Source: Watersipora subatra
Taxonomy: Eukaryota; Bryozoa; Gymnolaemata; Cheilostomatida; Watersiporidae
Assembly: GCF_963576615.1 (NCBI RefSeq)
Contig: NC_088714.1
Coordinates: forward strand, 2,728,001 to 2,792,000
DNA: 64,000 bases
Reading direction: 5' to 3'
Under the pieces are notes generated by a model, which did not search any database, was not told where the DNA came from, and worked only from the letters and a program-made list of their open reading frames with translations. The position numbers and the translations under genes are program-made. Shown here one piece after another: positions 34,143 to 45,900 of the stretch (positions are counted from its first letter, which is position 1; every line of letters begins with the position of its first letter).

Positions 34143-35018
34143 ATGTCTGAATATTGGGTGTCTCAAGGTCGACGTATGTGCACGTACTGCAAATGCTGGA
34201 CTGCTGATAACAAAGCTTCCATAAACTTTCATGAACAAGGCAAGAATCATAAAGAGAATGTTAAAAAAAAACTTGATGAGCTGCGAAAAAAAGGAATCGA
34301 GGAAGCTCGAAAGAAGGAAAATGAGATTTCTGATCTGGCCAAGATTGAAAAAGCTGCAATGGAAAGTTTTAAGAAAGATGTGGCAAATAATAAAAACATG
34401 TCAAATGCATATGGAACTGTACCACCAATCAGTACTAAAACCACTACTAGCAGTGCTAGCTCTAGTGATTCACCACCATCCTCATCAGTCAAAGCTAGAA
34501 AGAAAAGCACCAAAGAAAAGACTTCAGATACTAGCCAAAACATTAGTTTACCAGAAAACTGGGAAACTGCATACACAGATGAAGGGTATCTCTATTACTG
34601 GAATTCTGTAACAAATGAAACAAGTTGGTATTCACCCGGTTCAGATTCGCAGGATACTGCTGCCAACAAGTCTAAATCAAAGTCTCAGGCTTCAAATGAA
34701 ATGGTTAAATCATCAAAGACACAAGATCTCACCACAGGTTATGGCCAGTGGGAGACAATTGCCGTGGAACCAACTGAGACAGTCACTGACTATGACCTAC
34801 CAACTGACAGCAAAAACATAGAAGTTGTTCCAGAGGATATTCCACTTCCGAGTGCTAAGGAGGAGCCAATTGTAGCAGAAAACGCGGAGCCGAAGGCTAA
34901 GTTCAAAGAGAAAAAAGTTTCTCTGGGTGAAACATCAAAAACTAATGAGCCAGTGGCATTTAAGAAGCCTAAAATGGCCAAAAAAAGACAAGCAAGGGCT
35001 GCTTTTGATGAGGATTGA
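34143..35018 (+). CDS. WBP4: WW domain-binding protein 4 (FBP21), intronless ORF
   Basis: 291 residues. WBP4/FBP21 is a spliceosomal protein that binds proline-rich splicing factors in the nucleus. The N-terminus MSEYWVSQGRRMCTYCKCW and FHEQGKNHKENV form a U1-type C2H2 zinc finger (C13, C16, H30, H36), matching human MADYWKSQPKKFCDYCKCW. A lysine/glutamate-rich coiled stretch follows (about 40-85), then a Ser-rich linker, then a WW domain at 136-165 (W140, YYW at 151-153, W162, P165). The conserved GYGQWE block and basic tail VAFKKPKMAKKRQARAAFDE close it. The human protein (376 aa) has two WW domains; only one is seen here. The whole CDS is one exon, whereas vertebrate WBP4 has many introns. 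No poly(A) tract or flanking duplication was seen that would prove retroposition. Confidence 0.93.
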   Translation: MSEYWVSQGRRMCTYCKCWTADNKASINFHEQGKNHKENVKKKLDELRKKGIEEARKKENEISDLAKIEKAAMESFKKDVANNKNMSNAYGTVPPISTKTTTSSASSSDSPPSSSVKARKKSTKEKTSDTSQNISLPENWETAYTDEGYLYYWNSVTNETSWYSPGSDSQDTAANKSKSKSQASNEMVKSSKTQDLTTGYGQWETIAVEPTETVTDYDLPTDSKNIEVVPEDIPLPSAKEEPIVAENAEPKAKFKEKKVSLGETSKTNEPVAFKKPKMAKKRQARAAFDED

Positions 35019-36545
35019 TGACAAGTTGTGGAGCTGAAGTTTTCTTATGTTCTCAGTAATGTTTGTACCGTCTGCCAATTGCATTGTGTTCAACTTGTAT
35101 AGGTGTTACCCTCGATAACAATAGTTTAGCAACACATTGTATTTTTTAATTGCAGTAAGTGTTGAAACCTTCAATGTAATATGTACCAGATTTTGATAAT
35201 AATTCTTTGTACTGTTTAAGGAAATGTGGCAATACCAGACGCTATATTTAAGGTACTATGATAGCTAGACTAAAATGCTTACCTTGAGTGAGCTTTGTCA
35301 TAACGCGTTTCACATCCATTTACTTGGAATATGCTGTAATGTTATTGTTTCAAGCTGGTTTCCTTCTGTCAGTTCTATTTTCACTCATTTGTTTTAACGT
35401 TAAAATGTCTTTGCATTGTTGCAATAAGAAGGCTTTTGTAATAACATGAAATCAAGTTTTTTATTATTGAAGCGACTAAAGCGGTGATGATAATGTTGAC
35501 ATGGTTAACTTGGCAAGGTACACACATATGCTTGACCTTCAATGACCTTTAGGTTTGATGCGTTACATTTAACAACGTTGAGCATTTATCCGGGGTGCTG
35601 ATGAGCTTACCTAAAAGAATGTCTACTAATGACTAAGCCCTGCCTAATAAAACATCTATTTTTAACAAGCTATAAAATGATCTACCCGAGTATGATTTCA
35701 TGTACATGATTGAATGCAAAGACAGGTGGATGCCCATGCAAAGGCTTGAATACTTTGAATATGTGTGAATAAGGTAGGCGAAATTTGAATCTTCGATTGT
35801 ATCCTGTACCCAATGAATGAATCGGAGAAACAGACCTATGAATATGCGGTAACTAGAGCATGAACCATCACTTGCTAGAGACTTGCGAAAGCCAATGTTG
35901 GAGTTTTGTTGGGTAGTACTAATAGATTAATCAGATGCGTGTAATATTATCTATTGATATTGCAAGTAGTTCATATCAAACATGGAAGCGTATTTGGTAA
36001 CAACTCACACTAATTTGTGTGAAGAATTCTTGCTTCATTCGCTTTAGGCTACTTTCTCAATTACTTACATGTAAATTAATCAACATGTTTCAACTCGTGT
36101 CTCAGTGGCTCAAGGTCATTTTATTTTACTGTCTCAAGTTTGTCTCATAACATTAGTAAGCTATCAGACGTTTACATCAGTTTGTAAAAGATTTCTCACA
36201 CATTTTAGTAAGGTCAGGCCATGCGTATAAGCCTGCTATAGGAATCAGTAAGAAAAGCATGGTTTATGTTTTCATAAGGCTTATAGTACCTACTACAAGA
36301 TGTAGAAGTAATCAATTAGCACTGAACAGTAAAATTATATCATGATATATTTTTAAGACTGGAAATCTCAATAAAGAAAATATCAATAAAGAAATTAAAA
36401 AGGATGGATAAAACTGGCAGAGATCAAAATAGCATAATATGATAAAGAGTTGTTGAAAAATAAAATTATCTGAGATTTTGATTGAGATTTCTTTGTCACA
36501 AGCATCTAGATTAGTCATTGATTGTCCTTGACAGGAAATGTTTAG
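35019..36545. other. 3' region between WBP4 and a convergent gene
   Basis: Presumably the WBP4 3' UTR followed by intergenic DNA. No gene was recognised. WBP4 and the minus-strand gene ending at 36546 are convergent. Confidence 0.5.
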
Positions 36546-36638
36546 CTAAAGAAAGACGCATGTTGATGATTTTTTGTTGTCAGCTAGCTTTGCTGGCAGT
36601 TGTGTTTCCCTTGGTATCACAGGAGGAGGTTCGTGAGC
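36546..36638 (-). CDS. terminal exon of unidentified gene, product ends in CaaX-like CVFL
   Basis: 93 bases on the minus strand after TATACTTCAG: 30 codons, AHEPPPVIPRETQLPAKLAD then NKKSSTCVFL and TAG. The Cys-Val-Phe-Leu end preceded by lysines is a plausible CaaX prenylation motif (Leu at the last place favours geranylgeranylation), which would put the protein on a membrane. Phase 0 fits the upstream exon at 37768-37936. The proline-rich stretch and charged tail look like a flexible linker. I do not recognise the family. Confidence 0.55.
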   Translation of the reverse strand, partial: AHEPPPVIPRETQLPAKLADNKKSSTCVFL

Positions 36639-36684
36639 CTGAAGTATAACTGCTTGTTAAACTCAACTCCATCCAAATGAATGC

Positions 36685-36830
36685 TCTATTAATAGTCACA
36701 CTCTATTAATAGTCATACTCTATTAATAGTCACACTCTATTAATAGTCACACTATATTAATAGTCACACTCTATTAATAGTCACACTCTATTAATAGTCA
36801 CACTCTATTAATAGTCACACTCTTAATTAG
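36685..36830. repeat. 17-bp minisatellite, about 8 copies
   Basis: Units ACTCTATTAATAGTCAC, nearly identical, in the intron between the two minus-strand exons at 36638 and 37768. Confidence 0.93.
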
Positions 36831-37129
36831 CACATAAAATTCAAATCAGTTTGAGCAGTATAAAAATTACAAACAAGCGAGTAAGAATTACTTAAGTAAT
36901 TAATTTAAGCTAATTAAATAAATGTAAGTAAGAATTATTTTAAACAAATGGTTACCACATCATATCGGAAGTAAATGTTGGTCAGGATGTGTGCAAAAAT
37001 AGACCAATTAAAAACAAGGTCCTATCAGAGCCACATACAATCCTATACGCTTATTATTTTGGATTTGAGCATTTTGTGACTGCCATGATTTTTATTGAGA
37101 CAATAAATAAACTCAAATTAATAAAAAGT

Positions 37130-37690
37130 AAGCAAAACTGCATATGGATACACATACATATATGCTCCAAAACTGCATACGGATAGACATACATATATGC
37201 TCCAAAACTGCATATGGATAGACGTACATATATGCTCTAAAACTGCATACGGATAGACATACATATATGCTTCAAAACTGCATATGGATAGACATACATA
37301 TATGCTCCAAAACTGCATACGGATAAACATACATATATGCTCCAAAACTGCATATGGATAGACATACATATATGCTCCAAAACTGCATATGGATAGACAT
37401 ACATATATGCTCCAAAACTGCATATGGATAGACATACATATATGCGCCAAAACTGCATATGGATAGACATACATATATGCTCCAAAACTGCATACGGATA
37501 AACATACATATATGCTCCAAAACTGCATACGGATAGACATACATATATGCTCCAAAACTGCATATGGATAGACATACAAATATGCTCCAAAACTGCATAT
37601 GGATAAACATACATATATGCTTCAATACTGCATATGAATAAACATACATATATGCTCCAAAACTGCATATGAATAGACATACACATATAC
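37130..37690. repeat. 35-bp minisatellite, about 16 copies
   Basis: Units AAAACTGCATATGGATAGAC followed by ATACATATATGCTCC, with variants TACGGATA and GATAAAC. On the minus strand all three frames are open across the array, creating overlapping 153-163-codon ORFs with a 35-residue period. These are artefacts of a stop-free unit whose length is not a multiple of 3. Confidence 0.95.
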
Positions 37691-37767
37691 TTGCTGAATG
37701 CCTCTGCATATATACATATATGCTCCAAATCATTCGGTTCTTGGAAGAAAAGATTTTAAAAAATTAC

Positions 37768-37936
37768 CTGCTCTAAAGGTTGTACAACACGCTGTACACT
37801 TGCTGGCACTAAACATTCTGATTGCATGTCCTCAGAACCCGCAGGAAGCAGCTCCCGATCGTCTTCTAGCGATGGGGAAGATATGGAATCTGATATGCCA
37901 CTCCGGGAGGAGTCGGACTTCGAGTCAACCATCTTT
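37768..37936 (-). CDS. penultimate exon of the same unidentified gene
   Basis: 169 bases, acceptor AACTACAG, donor GTAATT, ending in phase 0 as the next exon requires. It encodes KMVDSKSDSSRSGISDSISS, PSLEDDRELLPAGSEDMQSE and CLVPASVQRVVQPLEQ: a serine/acid-rich, probably disordered segment with possible phosphorylation sites. It starts with one base of a split codon, so at least one more exon lies upstream; the exon at 38784-38938 ends in the wrong phase to be that one. Confidence 0.55.
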
Positions 37937-38783
37937 CTGTAGTTAAGATGTACAGAATTATTCTGAATATATTGGACTAGTTGAATGAGGCAAATGGTGC
38001 ATTTTATTGTTGCTCGTACTCATGCAGCTCTATAAAGACCTATTAATATTTGACAGCAAAGATTGTACGACAGCATGGCTATGACTGCTTGAGTATATAA
38101 GTTGAGGTCATAAGATCATATATCATAGCGTATGATCAATTAGACTTCAGCTATGTGAGTTTTAACTGTGAATTGTTTTCAGACTATTATAGACAGCAAA
38201 TTAACATACATGTGAATAGATCGAACATATTTAAAACCAAAATAGTTATATGATATTTGCTAAATTTAAAATGGTTATGTAGACACATTCATGATTGCTT
38301 TGGAATTATTCGCTTAGTGAATCCATTTGATTTATTCCTTTTCAAATAGTTATTATAAAGACTCACTAGAATGACTTATAGCCAGTTATCTTTAATCTAC
38401 TGACAGTAGGGCTACCCCACATTTAAGTCTTGACCGGCTGACATAAAACTTTGAACAAGTAGATTCATACTACACCTAACACAGAGTGATACATGTTCAA
38501 ACCTAGGAAGTTAGGCAGTGATATGTATCTGGAATAACAATACATGTTTGAGTTCACCTCCTGAAGTGCTCGGGTAATCTTACACTGTTAAATCAATGCT
38601 GACTAAAATTTAGTTGTGAGATTAGGATCATTTGAAGTTGTTACTGTAGGTCATCTGGACTACGCTTCCTACCACAAGTAACACACATTACTGGCTGGCT
38701 AACTGTGTAAGTTCCTCCAACAGCATTGTATATAGAATAAATGAAGATGAGCAATCTATATATACAATAGTGAGAATACTCAC

Positions 38784-40249
38784 TGGCTTTCCTCTAGAGC
38801 TCCCTCGACTGTTCTGACATAAGCAGAGCCTTTCATGATGGCTGATAGAAACACCCCGAAAGAAGGCACGACACCTTGGACTGTTGTCACTAGCAGTATT
38901 TGATAGCATGCCAGCACAGTCGATCTCTTCTTCTGTCACTGTATAAAGAAGCAGAGACCAGAGCATGACCATATACAACTAGTGGTACTACCTTGTAATA
39001 CTGACTACGACTAGTGGTACCTTGTAATACTGACTACAACTAGTGGTACCTTGTAATACTGACTACGACTAGTGGTACCTTGTAATACTTACTACAACTG
39101 TGGTACCTTGTAATAATGACTACAACTAGTGGTACTACCTTGTAATACTGACTACGACTAATGGTACCTTGTAATACTGACTACAACTAGTGGTACCTTG
39201 TAATACTGACTACGACTAGTGGTACTTTGTAATACTGACTACAACTAGTGGTACCTTGTAATACTGATACATTATGAGGACAAAACTTACCAGAACGAAT
39301 AAAGACTGAGTTGCTTCTGCTGTCAGTTCACCGTCATACTTTGCTTGTAAGGCAACATCTCTGAGAGCTGAGTACAAGAGGAATGACGACTCCTCCCACT
39401 GAACTGCTCCATTTCCCACAGAACTGACAATCGTATTATGTTATAACTGATCACAACTTTTTCACAATTTTAAAGCTAATAAAGGTAGGAAGTAAATCAA
39501 ATTTATAAGCATGGCAGAAAGAGTAAATAAGGAATAAATAATGAAATGGTGAAAGCTGGTAGAATAAATATATTCGCCGTTCCTTCCGGAATGTCATAGA
39601 GATTCCAGAATAACTTGTTAACATAGTGGTACAACTAGTAAAGAAGTACATGTATAACAGACAACAAATTAAAAATTGATAGTTTCTTTGCTCTAAATTG
39701 AAGGAACGAACTCGAGTCTTAAAAGTTGGTATGAACTGATGAACTATAGACTCAGCAAACATCAACCAATAGTAGTAAATGAACTACAAGTAAGTTCTAG
39801 CAAAGATAAAACTTAAAACCAGAGTTGTCTGCTGTTGTAACTGATGGAAAGCATAAGGAAACTCCATAATATACCTAAGAATACGCTGAGAAGTGATTGA
39901 GTTTGTATCCAGCTTGCACCAGACATCCAGCAGTTGTTTAACTTTGACAGAACTAATATGAGAGACTAATATTGCCAAGTGTTCCTCGGATATAAACTTC
40001 TTCGAGTATCTGGTACCATATCTATCTCCCAGAAAGCACTGTGGAGAAAGTGAAAATAAAGTCAACTAACAAGCTTTAATGCCTATGATAACAAATGTGG
40101 AGTTCTAATGACTTGAGCTTCAAAATAAGAGTGGTGTGTACAGCTTACCACAAAGTTATATTTCACAAAGATATTTCTCTCATGCACAACTCTGATGTAG
40201 AGTGATCATCGGATGATTGATCTTACACACCCCATCTCATGTCAACCAC
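38784..40249 (-). pseudogene. NWD1/NWD2-like gene fragment, broken paralogue of the gene at 60254
   Basis: Exon 3 equivalent at 40149-40249 is 101 bases instead of 117 and carries an in-frame TAA right after the VVDMRWGV block, plus a frameshifting 16-base loss. Exon 4 equivalent at 39875-40038 has lost 9 bases; it reads CFLGDRYGTRYSKKFISEEH. Exon 5 equivalent is at 39291-39423 (VQWEESSFLLYSALRDVALQ and AKYDGELTAEATQSLFVL). A further exon at 38784-38938 reads TEEEIDCAGMLSNTASDN and RCRAFFRGVS; its phase does not join exon 5 directly. No equivalents of exons 1 and 2 were found, so the copy is also 5'-truncated. Splice borders are mostly still intact, suggesting recent inactivation. Confidence 0.85.
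38985..39270. repeat. 28-30-bp minisatellite beside an NWD-like pseudogene exon
   Basis: About 10 units of TACTGACTACAACTAGTGGT followed by ACCTTGTAA, with CGACTAG/CAACTAG variants and one ACTACC expansion. It starts about 20 bases inside the intron after the donor at 39290. Confidence 0.93.
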
Positions 40250-40575
40250 CTGTCAATGTGACAATATGTTAACCTCATGTCAGCCACCTGCTCGTACAAC
40301 AAATGTCAGTCTCATGTCAACCACCTGCCAACATGATGATCAGTTAATCACATGTCAGCCCCCTTTCATCACAACAAATGTCAGTCCCGTGTCAACCACC
40401 TGCTAATATGATGATAAGTCAATCACATGTCAACCACCGGCCAGCACAACAAATGGGAGTCTCGTGTCAATCACCTTTGGCAATAATGTCTGTCTCATGT
40501 CAACCCTCTGTCAGTATACAATGTGTGAAGCTCCAATCAACCCCTGTTCGATATAAAAACCTGTGATTCTCGTGT
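40228..40575. repeat. 37-38-bp repeat of the exon-3 acceptor in the NWD-like pseudogene
   Basis: About nine degenerate copies of TCATGTCAACCACCTGYCA spaced 37-38 bases (40237, 40275, 40312, 40350, 40388 and on). On the minus strand each copy reads CAG|GTGGTTGACATGA, the acceptor plus the first codons of exon 3 (VVDM). The intact gene has the same arrangement at 63110-63320. Confidence 0.85.
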
Positions 40576-40749
40576 CAACCAACTGTCAGCGATCTAATGG
40601 TAAATGACTACTAGCACAGCAAACTGAGAAATGCAGTAATCTACCACTTTCCACAGTAAACCAGGACTAGCGTCCCCACGATAGGAGGAAATCAGTGAAA
40701 TGAAAACTAATTTTTAAAGCAACTTGCTCATTAGTCGTAAGCATTTGCC

Positions 40750-41085
40750 TCTTTTTAGGTTCATTAAATGATTTTGAGAGTCATGGGCTCGTGGCCATTT
40801 AAGAAACATGATGAAGGTGGCACAAGCACTTTCACGCTTGAAAAAACAACAGGAAAACAGTGAACTGCGACGGCTGCTCAGTGATGCCTGCAAAGAGATC
40901 TCACTTAGTCAGAGTATGATAAAATTTGTCTTTTTTTTCATGTTTTATACTTACATACTACTTTATTTAAATTTTTTATTGAATATTTTTACCCTGCAGA
41001 CTGTACTGAAACTGATAAAAAGGAAATTCCAAGTTGTGGAGGATTATTGTATGTGTCAATTCCATGTTCGCACAACAGAAACATG
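40750..41085 (+). pseudogene. two exon-like segments, unidentified, probably decayed
   Basis: An open stretch with LNDFESHGLVAI, a stop, then MMKVAQALSRLKKQQENSEL and RRLLSDACKEISLSQS; the AT-rich sequence after it looks intronic. A second open stretch begins after CCCTGCAG (TVLKLIKRKFQVVEDYCMCQ) and soon stops. The helical, charged composition looks like genuine protein, but the in-frame stop and lack of neighbouring exons suggest a gene relic. Family not recognised. Confidence 0.3.
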
Positions 41086-41089
41086 AAGG

Positions 41090-42020
41090 CCATTTTGGTA
41101 GAATAACTAGCAATTGCTGCTGTTATGTATAAGAACCAACAAACAAGCTTCCATTACCAAATGTAATTAAAGGTAAATCATCCTATTGGCCAACTCAATT
41201 AAATCTCATCAGACATTTGAGCATGAGAAGAGAACTGAAACTCTATACACAATCTACTAAAGTAGTTACAAATCAGCAGGAAGGTTCCTAAGCAAATGAA
41301 TAAATATATAATGCTTGAACATACAAATTAACAACTAACTACAGAACAATCTAGAACTAATTCTGGGTTGTTCACGTTATTGTCCAATAGCCTCACTAAG
41401 TGCTTTGGTCAGCGATAAATATTTACTGCTAGCACAGCTGCCGCGCAAATTATTGGTTACATCTATGGATATTTCAATACAAAGTGCTATAACTGAAGGC
41501 CACTAAAATATAGTATGTGCAAATTCTTAGTTGTTATTAAAAAACCCAATAAGGTCAACCCTAGTCAGGATATACGCTAGGGTTCTAAACACACAAGGTT
41601 GGCAAACTGTAGAAAGACAACTCAGAGATTATTGCTAAATAGCAACCAAATCTGCAATCAATTTGGAGATTTTGACACTGACAAATGTTTATTAGCTATA
41701 ATTATAATAGCTTTGTGCAAATAACCTTAATCTGCCAGCAAATAGCAACAAAGTAAACTGTTCTATGTACACAAGGGTATAAAAAATAAAAACCAATATT
41801 TCATAACCTACTGTAGCCCATATGCCCTTAGTGAATGTACCAAAAATTGATTTACACCTATGGCAATATATATTTATTTCACATGTATTTCATACTTTGT
41901 GAATTTTATTCTTTCATATTATAGCAAACTTCGTACTGGATATAACGTTTTTCAACTTTGAAATTGATATTATGTAAGTTGGCGATATAAAATTATTCTT
42001 TTAAAAGACAGCAGTGCAAG
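41090..42020. other. no feature recognised
   Basis: AT-rich sequence up to the 5' LTR at 42021. No exon or repeat structure was seen. Confidence 0.5.
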
Positions 42021-42324
42021 TGTGGTGGATGGCGTCCACCCGCAGCAAAGCCGAGCCAAGCAAAAGCCAAGCCAAAGCCAAGCCAAAGTCGAGCCAAGCC
42101 AAAGTCGAGCCAAAGCCGAGCCCAGCCAAGTAGAACAGAGGCGGGGCCTACCCGCTATATAAGCATGAACATTCAAGTTAGAGAGCAGAGCTGTTCTGGG
42201 CTTGTTCATTGCCTGTGCTTGATTATTCTTGTACTCTTATGAACTAAGCAGAGGTATATGTTTAAACTCATGCACCAAGTCTTGTACTAGTGGAGGAAAG
42301 TAAGGGTGGCACAAAACCTTTACA
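42021..42324 (+). repeat. 5' LTR of gypsy element 1
   Basis: It begins TGTGGTGGATGGCGTCCACC and ends CCTTTACA, followed one base later by a primer-binding site (TGGTGGCAGCAGTGGGAT at 42326). It contains short GCCAAGCCAAAG tandem units, a TATA box (CTATATAAGC near 42155) and a start-site region. No 3' partner is present in the window. Confidence 0.75.
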
Positions 42325-42325
42325 C

Positions 42326-42904
42326 TGGTGGCAGCAGTGGGATCTCTGACGATCACAAGAACTCCACCACGAGACTGGCATTGGATCACTGGATTTCTGG
42401 ATGAACTTTCGCTGCCTTAAAAGTGGCAGTAGGAAGAAACCCAGACAACATAGAATAAGGCCTGTCTGAAAAACGGCAGCGCTGCTCCTACTGGAATAAC
42501 TTCCTGGCAACAGGAAGAAACTCGGAGAGAGCTGCGTAACATCCTACCTGCAGCAGCGGACTCAGTAGATAAACTGCTCTAGGAAAGGAGCAGAAACCTA
42601 CTGAAAGCTGCAAGAGCCTGCCTGAAAAGCGGCAGCACTGCTCCTACTAGAGGAACTTCCTGGCAACAGGAAGAAACCCAGAGAGAGCTGTGTAAAACCC
42701 TGCAGCAACGGACCTAATAGATGCACTGCTCTAGGAGCAGAAATCTACTGAAAGCTCTGGCAGGACTTGCCTGAGAAAGCAGCACTGCTCCTACAGGAAG
42801 AACTTCCTGGCAACAGGAAAAAACCCAGAAAAAAGCCGACGGCTGCGGACTCAGTAGATGTACTGCTCTAGGAAAGGAGCAGAAACCTACTGAAAGCCCC
42901 AAAC
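42326..42904 (+). promoter_or_regulatory. leader of gypsy element 1 with repeated segments
   Basis: Primer-binding site at 42326-42343, then three imperfect copies of a roughly 140-base unit containing ACTGCTCTAGGAAAGGAGCA (42572, 42723 in shortened form, 42862), AGAAACCTACTGAAAGC and ACTTCCTGGCAACAGGAA. The repeats could be part of the packaging or translation leader. Confidence 0.65.
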
Positions 42905-45900
42905 ATGGCCAATAGAAGGGCACGAAGCGCCGATCCGAGACCCGACCGACTAGTCGAAGCACTAGAACGGGTGCTATTGATGCCAAGGGCTCAGGAACCG
43001 GCACCACGCTTCAGGATTTTCCAGTACACAGGAAAGGGGGATGTAGAATATTTTATTGCCCGCTTTCTGGAGGTAGCCGACACCAACCAGTGGACGGAAG
43101 GAGCAACACTGTTGCATCTCCAAGAAGTACTGGGCAAAAAGGCTGAGGACTGTGGACGAGCCAAAGACCAGGAGGCCATCTTCAATGCCCTCCGGGCAAG
43201 ATTCGGGCTATCCGCCAGACAGGCACGAAGCCAGCTTAACGCCCTTAGACGAGAGGAAGGAATGTCACTTCAGGAGTATGCTATAGAGGTCAAAAGGCTG
43301 GTACGCACAAACGCTGCCGAACCTCACCGGAATAGCATGGCCATGGAGACGTTCTGTAGCTCGCTAAGAGACCCTGCCCTGCAGCGACATCTGTTGGCTG
43401 TACACACACCCACACTAGCTGACACTGTATAAACTGCAAATGACTACCTCCAGATTCAAGGAGGCGAGACCAAATCCGCCGGATCTTCGGTGCAAGCCCT
43501 GGAAGGAGGATCCTCTGACCAAGAAAACTCGGCAGAAATCGACGCCATTGATCGACTAGCCCGGCTAGTCCAATCTCTCACGAAAAAAGTGGAACAACTC
43601 CAGGAGCGAATTCACACACAGACCGAGAGAGGAATCCAGCCAGCTACCCTTTGCTGGGGTTGTGGCCGGCCAGGGCACGTTCGAAAGAACTGCCCCTGCT
43701 ACTCTAAACCGGCTTCAGGAAACGAGGGGAGGCCACAGCAATAGCTCCGGCTACTGACTGTGCCAAGGCCAAGCAACCCCGGAGACGTACCAAAGCCACA
43801 CGGGACTTGGTGAACGCTGACGGATGGTCTCAACCAGCAAGGACTAGATCGAGGGAATTTCATGCACAGGAAGAGCCTGTGGAGACACGAAATTATTATC
43901 AGTTCTTGAGTGAGGCAGGCCCCAACGCTTTTCCGATCCCTGATGCTGCCTATGCCCCTCTGAGCAAGCAACAAGGACGTAACTAGAAACGTAGGAGAGT
44001 GAATACCAATTCCCTTCCACCCAAGATATCGAGGACCACTCCCACAGAACGGGATAGTCGGAAGCCTGCCTTAAAAGCGGCAGGGCCGACACCTTCCCAC
44101 CTCAGGAGCGGCGACCTCAGGAGCGGCGACCTCAGGAGCGACGACCTCAGGAGCCGCGGGTCAACCCCAGAAGCGGGCGGCCCCTAGGACTAACTTCACC
44201 CCGTTGCAAAGGGAGGGTACTTCAAGCCCCTCAGAAGATGCCCTAGAGAACACTACCATGGCGCAAGCCCTCAGCCGACCTCACTCTACCAGCTATTTCC
44301 TTCCAAGAAGAGTGGAGGGGCGGCCCATCCAGTTTCTCCTGGATACGGGATGTACCACAAACCTGCTAAATAAACAGGTCTTTGACCGAATACCTGGAGC
44401 CGTATGACACCAGCTCGAAGAGAGCAACAGCCACGGCCTACTGGCTGACGGGACACAGCTCCCCTTCTATAGAATAATCCGGTTGACAATTTGTCTGAGA
44501 GACGTAAGGACGGAAAAAGTTTATGCAGTCAGTCGTCTAAGCGAGGATGCCATACTGGGAATGTCATTCTTCGTGGCCCATCAGTGTTCTCTCGAGTTTG
44601 AACAGCCAGTGGTCCGAATGGATGGCAGGCAGCTAGTCCGCACAGACCGGCATGGACGGCTGCTATCGAGCAAAGTGCAGGTGATCAGAGAAGATGGGGG
44701 TTCCAGCCCAGACAGAGATGGCGATACATTGTCGCATCACCACGCGAAATTACTGTCCCATGGCGCTGTTTGAAAAATTTCTCAACAGACCCCCAGTGGC
44801 AAGTAGCCTAAATCAGCCAAGACCCAAGGGACAGGTAATCACCCACTGTATGAACCTGATGGATCAGCCATGACCTTCCGGTCTGGAGCCACCATTGGCA
44901 CATACACGGGGACGGTTACCCCACAGGTCGAAGAAGACAACTCCTTACTGTATGATGTACGAAGCCGGTCCGACTTCAGCCAATGAAGTGCTGGTTCACC
45001 TTAAAGATTTGTTTCAGTCGACCCGACCGCACTGTGAAGGGGCGAGTCAGACGGCGGGGTTTGCCTCCCTGCTGAGTCGGTATGCCACCGTGTTCAGTAC
45101 GGATGACGATGATGTGGGAAGGACCTCCGCGGTGAAACACTCCATCCCATTCAAGGAGGGCACTCGTCCGATCCGGCAGCCCCCCACAGGCTCGAGCCGG
45201 AAAAAGAGGCAGAGGCCGAAAGGCACGTCCATGACCTACTCAAGAGGGGGCTCATCGACTCAGCTGGAGGGGCCTGGAGCTCGCCCGTAGTGCTGGTCCG
45301 AAATAAGGGCGGGAAATGGCGTTTCTGCATCGATTATCGGTGGCTGAGCGCTGTCACCGAGCACGACGCCTACCCCTTACCCAGGATCGACGACAGTCTG
45401 GACGCGCTGTCTGGGAGTCGTTACTTCAGCACGTTGGACTTGGTGAGCGGGTATTGGCAAGTGCCCCTGGATGCGGAAGCACAGGAGAAGTCAGCCTTCT
45501 CAACACAATCCGGGTTGTGGAAGTGGAAGGTGTTACCCTTTGGCTTGACGTCCGCCCCAGCCACCTTCCAAAGGCTCATGGAACGCGTCTAACATGGCCT
45601 CAACTAGAGAACGCTGTTGCTATACCTTGATGACATCATAGTCATCGCACCGGATTTCAACACACACTTGCACAGGCTGGAGGAGGTCTTCCAGAGACTC
45701 CACAAGGCCAGATGAAAATTAAAACCATCCAAATGTGAACTGTTGCAACGCCAGGTCCGCTACCTGGGTCACATAGTGAGCCAAAACGAAGTCTCTGCGG
45801 ACCCGGACAAGGTAAAGGCAGTCACGAAGTGGCCGAACCTGAGCGGAGTGAAGGAACTCCAAGGGTTCCTCGGGACAGTCGCCTACTACCGACAATATAT

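Noticed and set aside
37118-37733. Three overlapping minus-strand ORFs of 153-163 codons
   Set aside because: All three frames of one 35-bp minisatellite are open; the overlapping translations are identical repeats in shifted phase.
44895-45290. 131-codon ORF as an independent gene
   Set aside because: It is an out-of-frame stretch in the pol region of gypsy element 1, between protease and reverse transcriptase.
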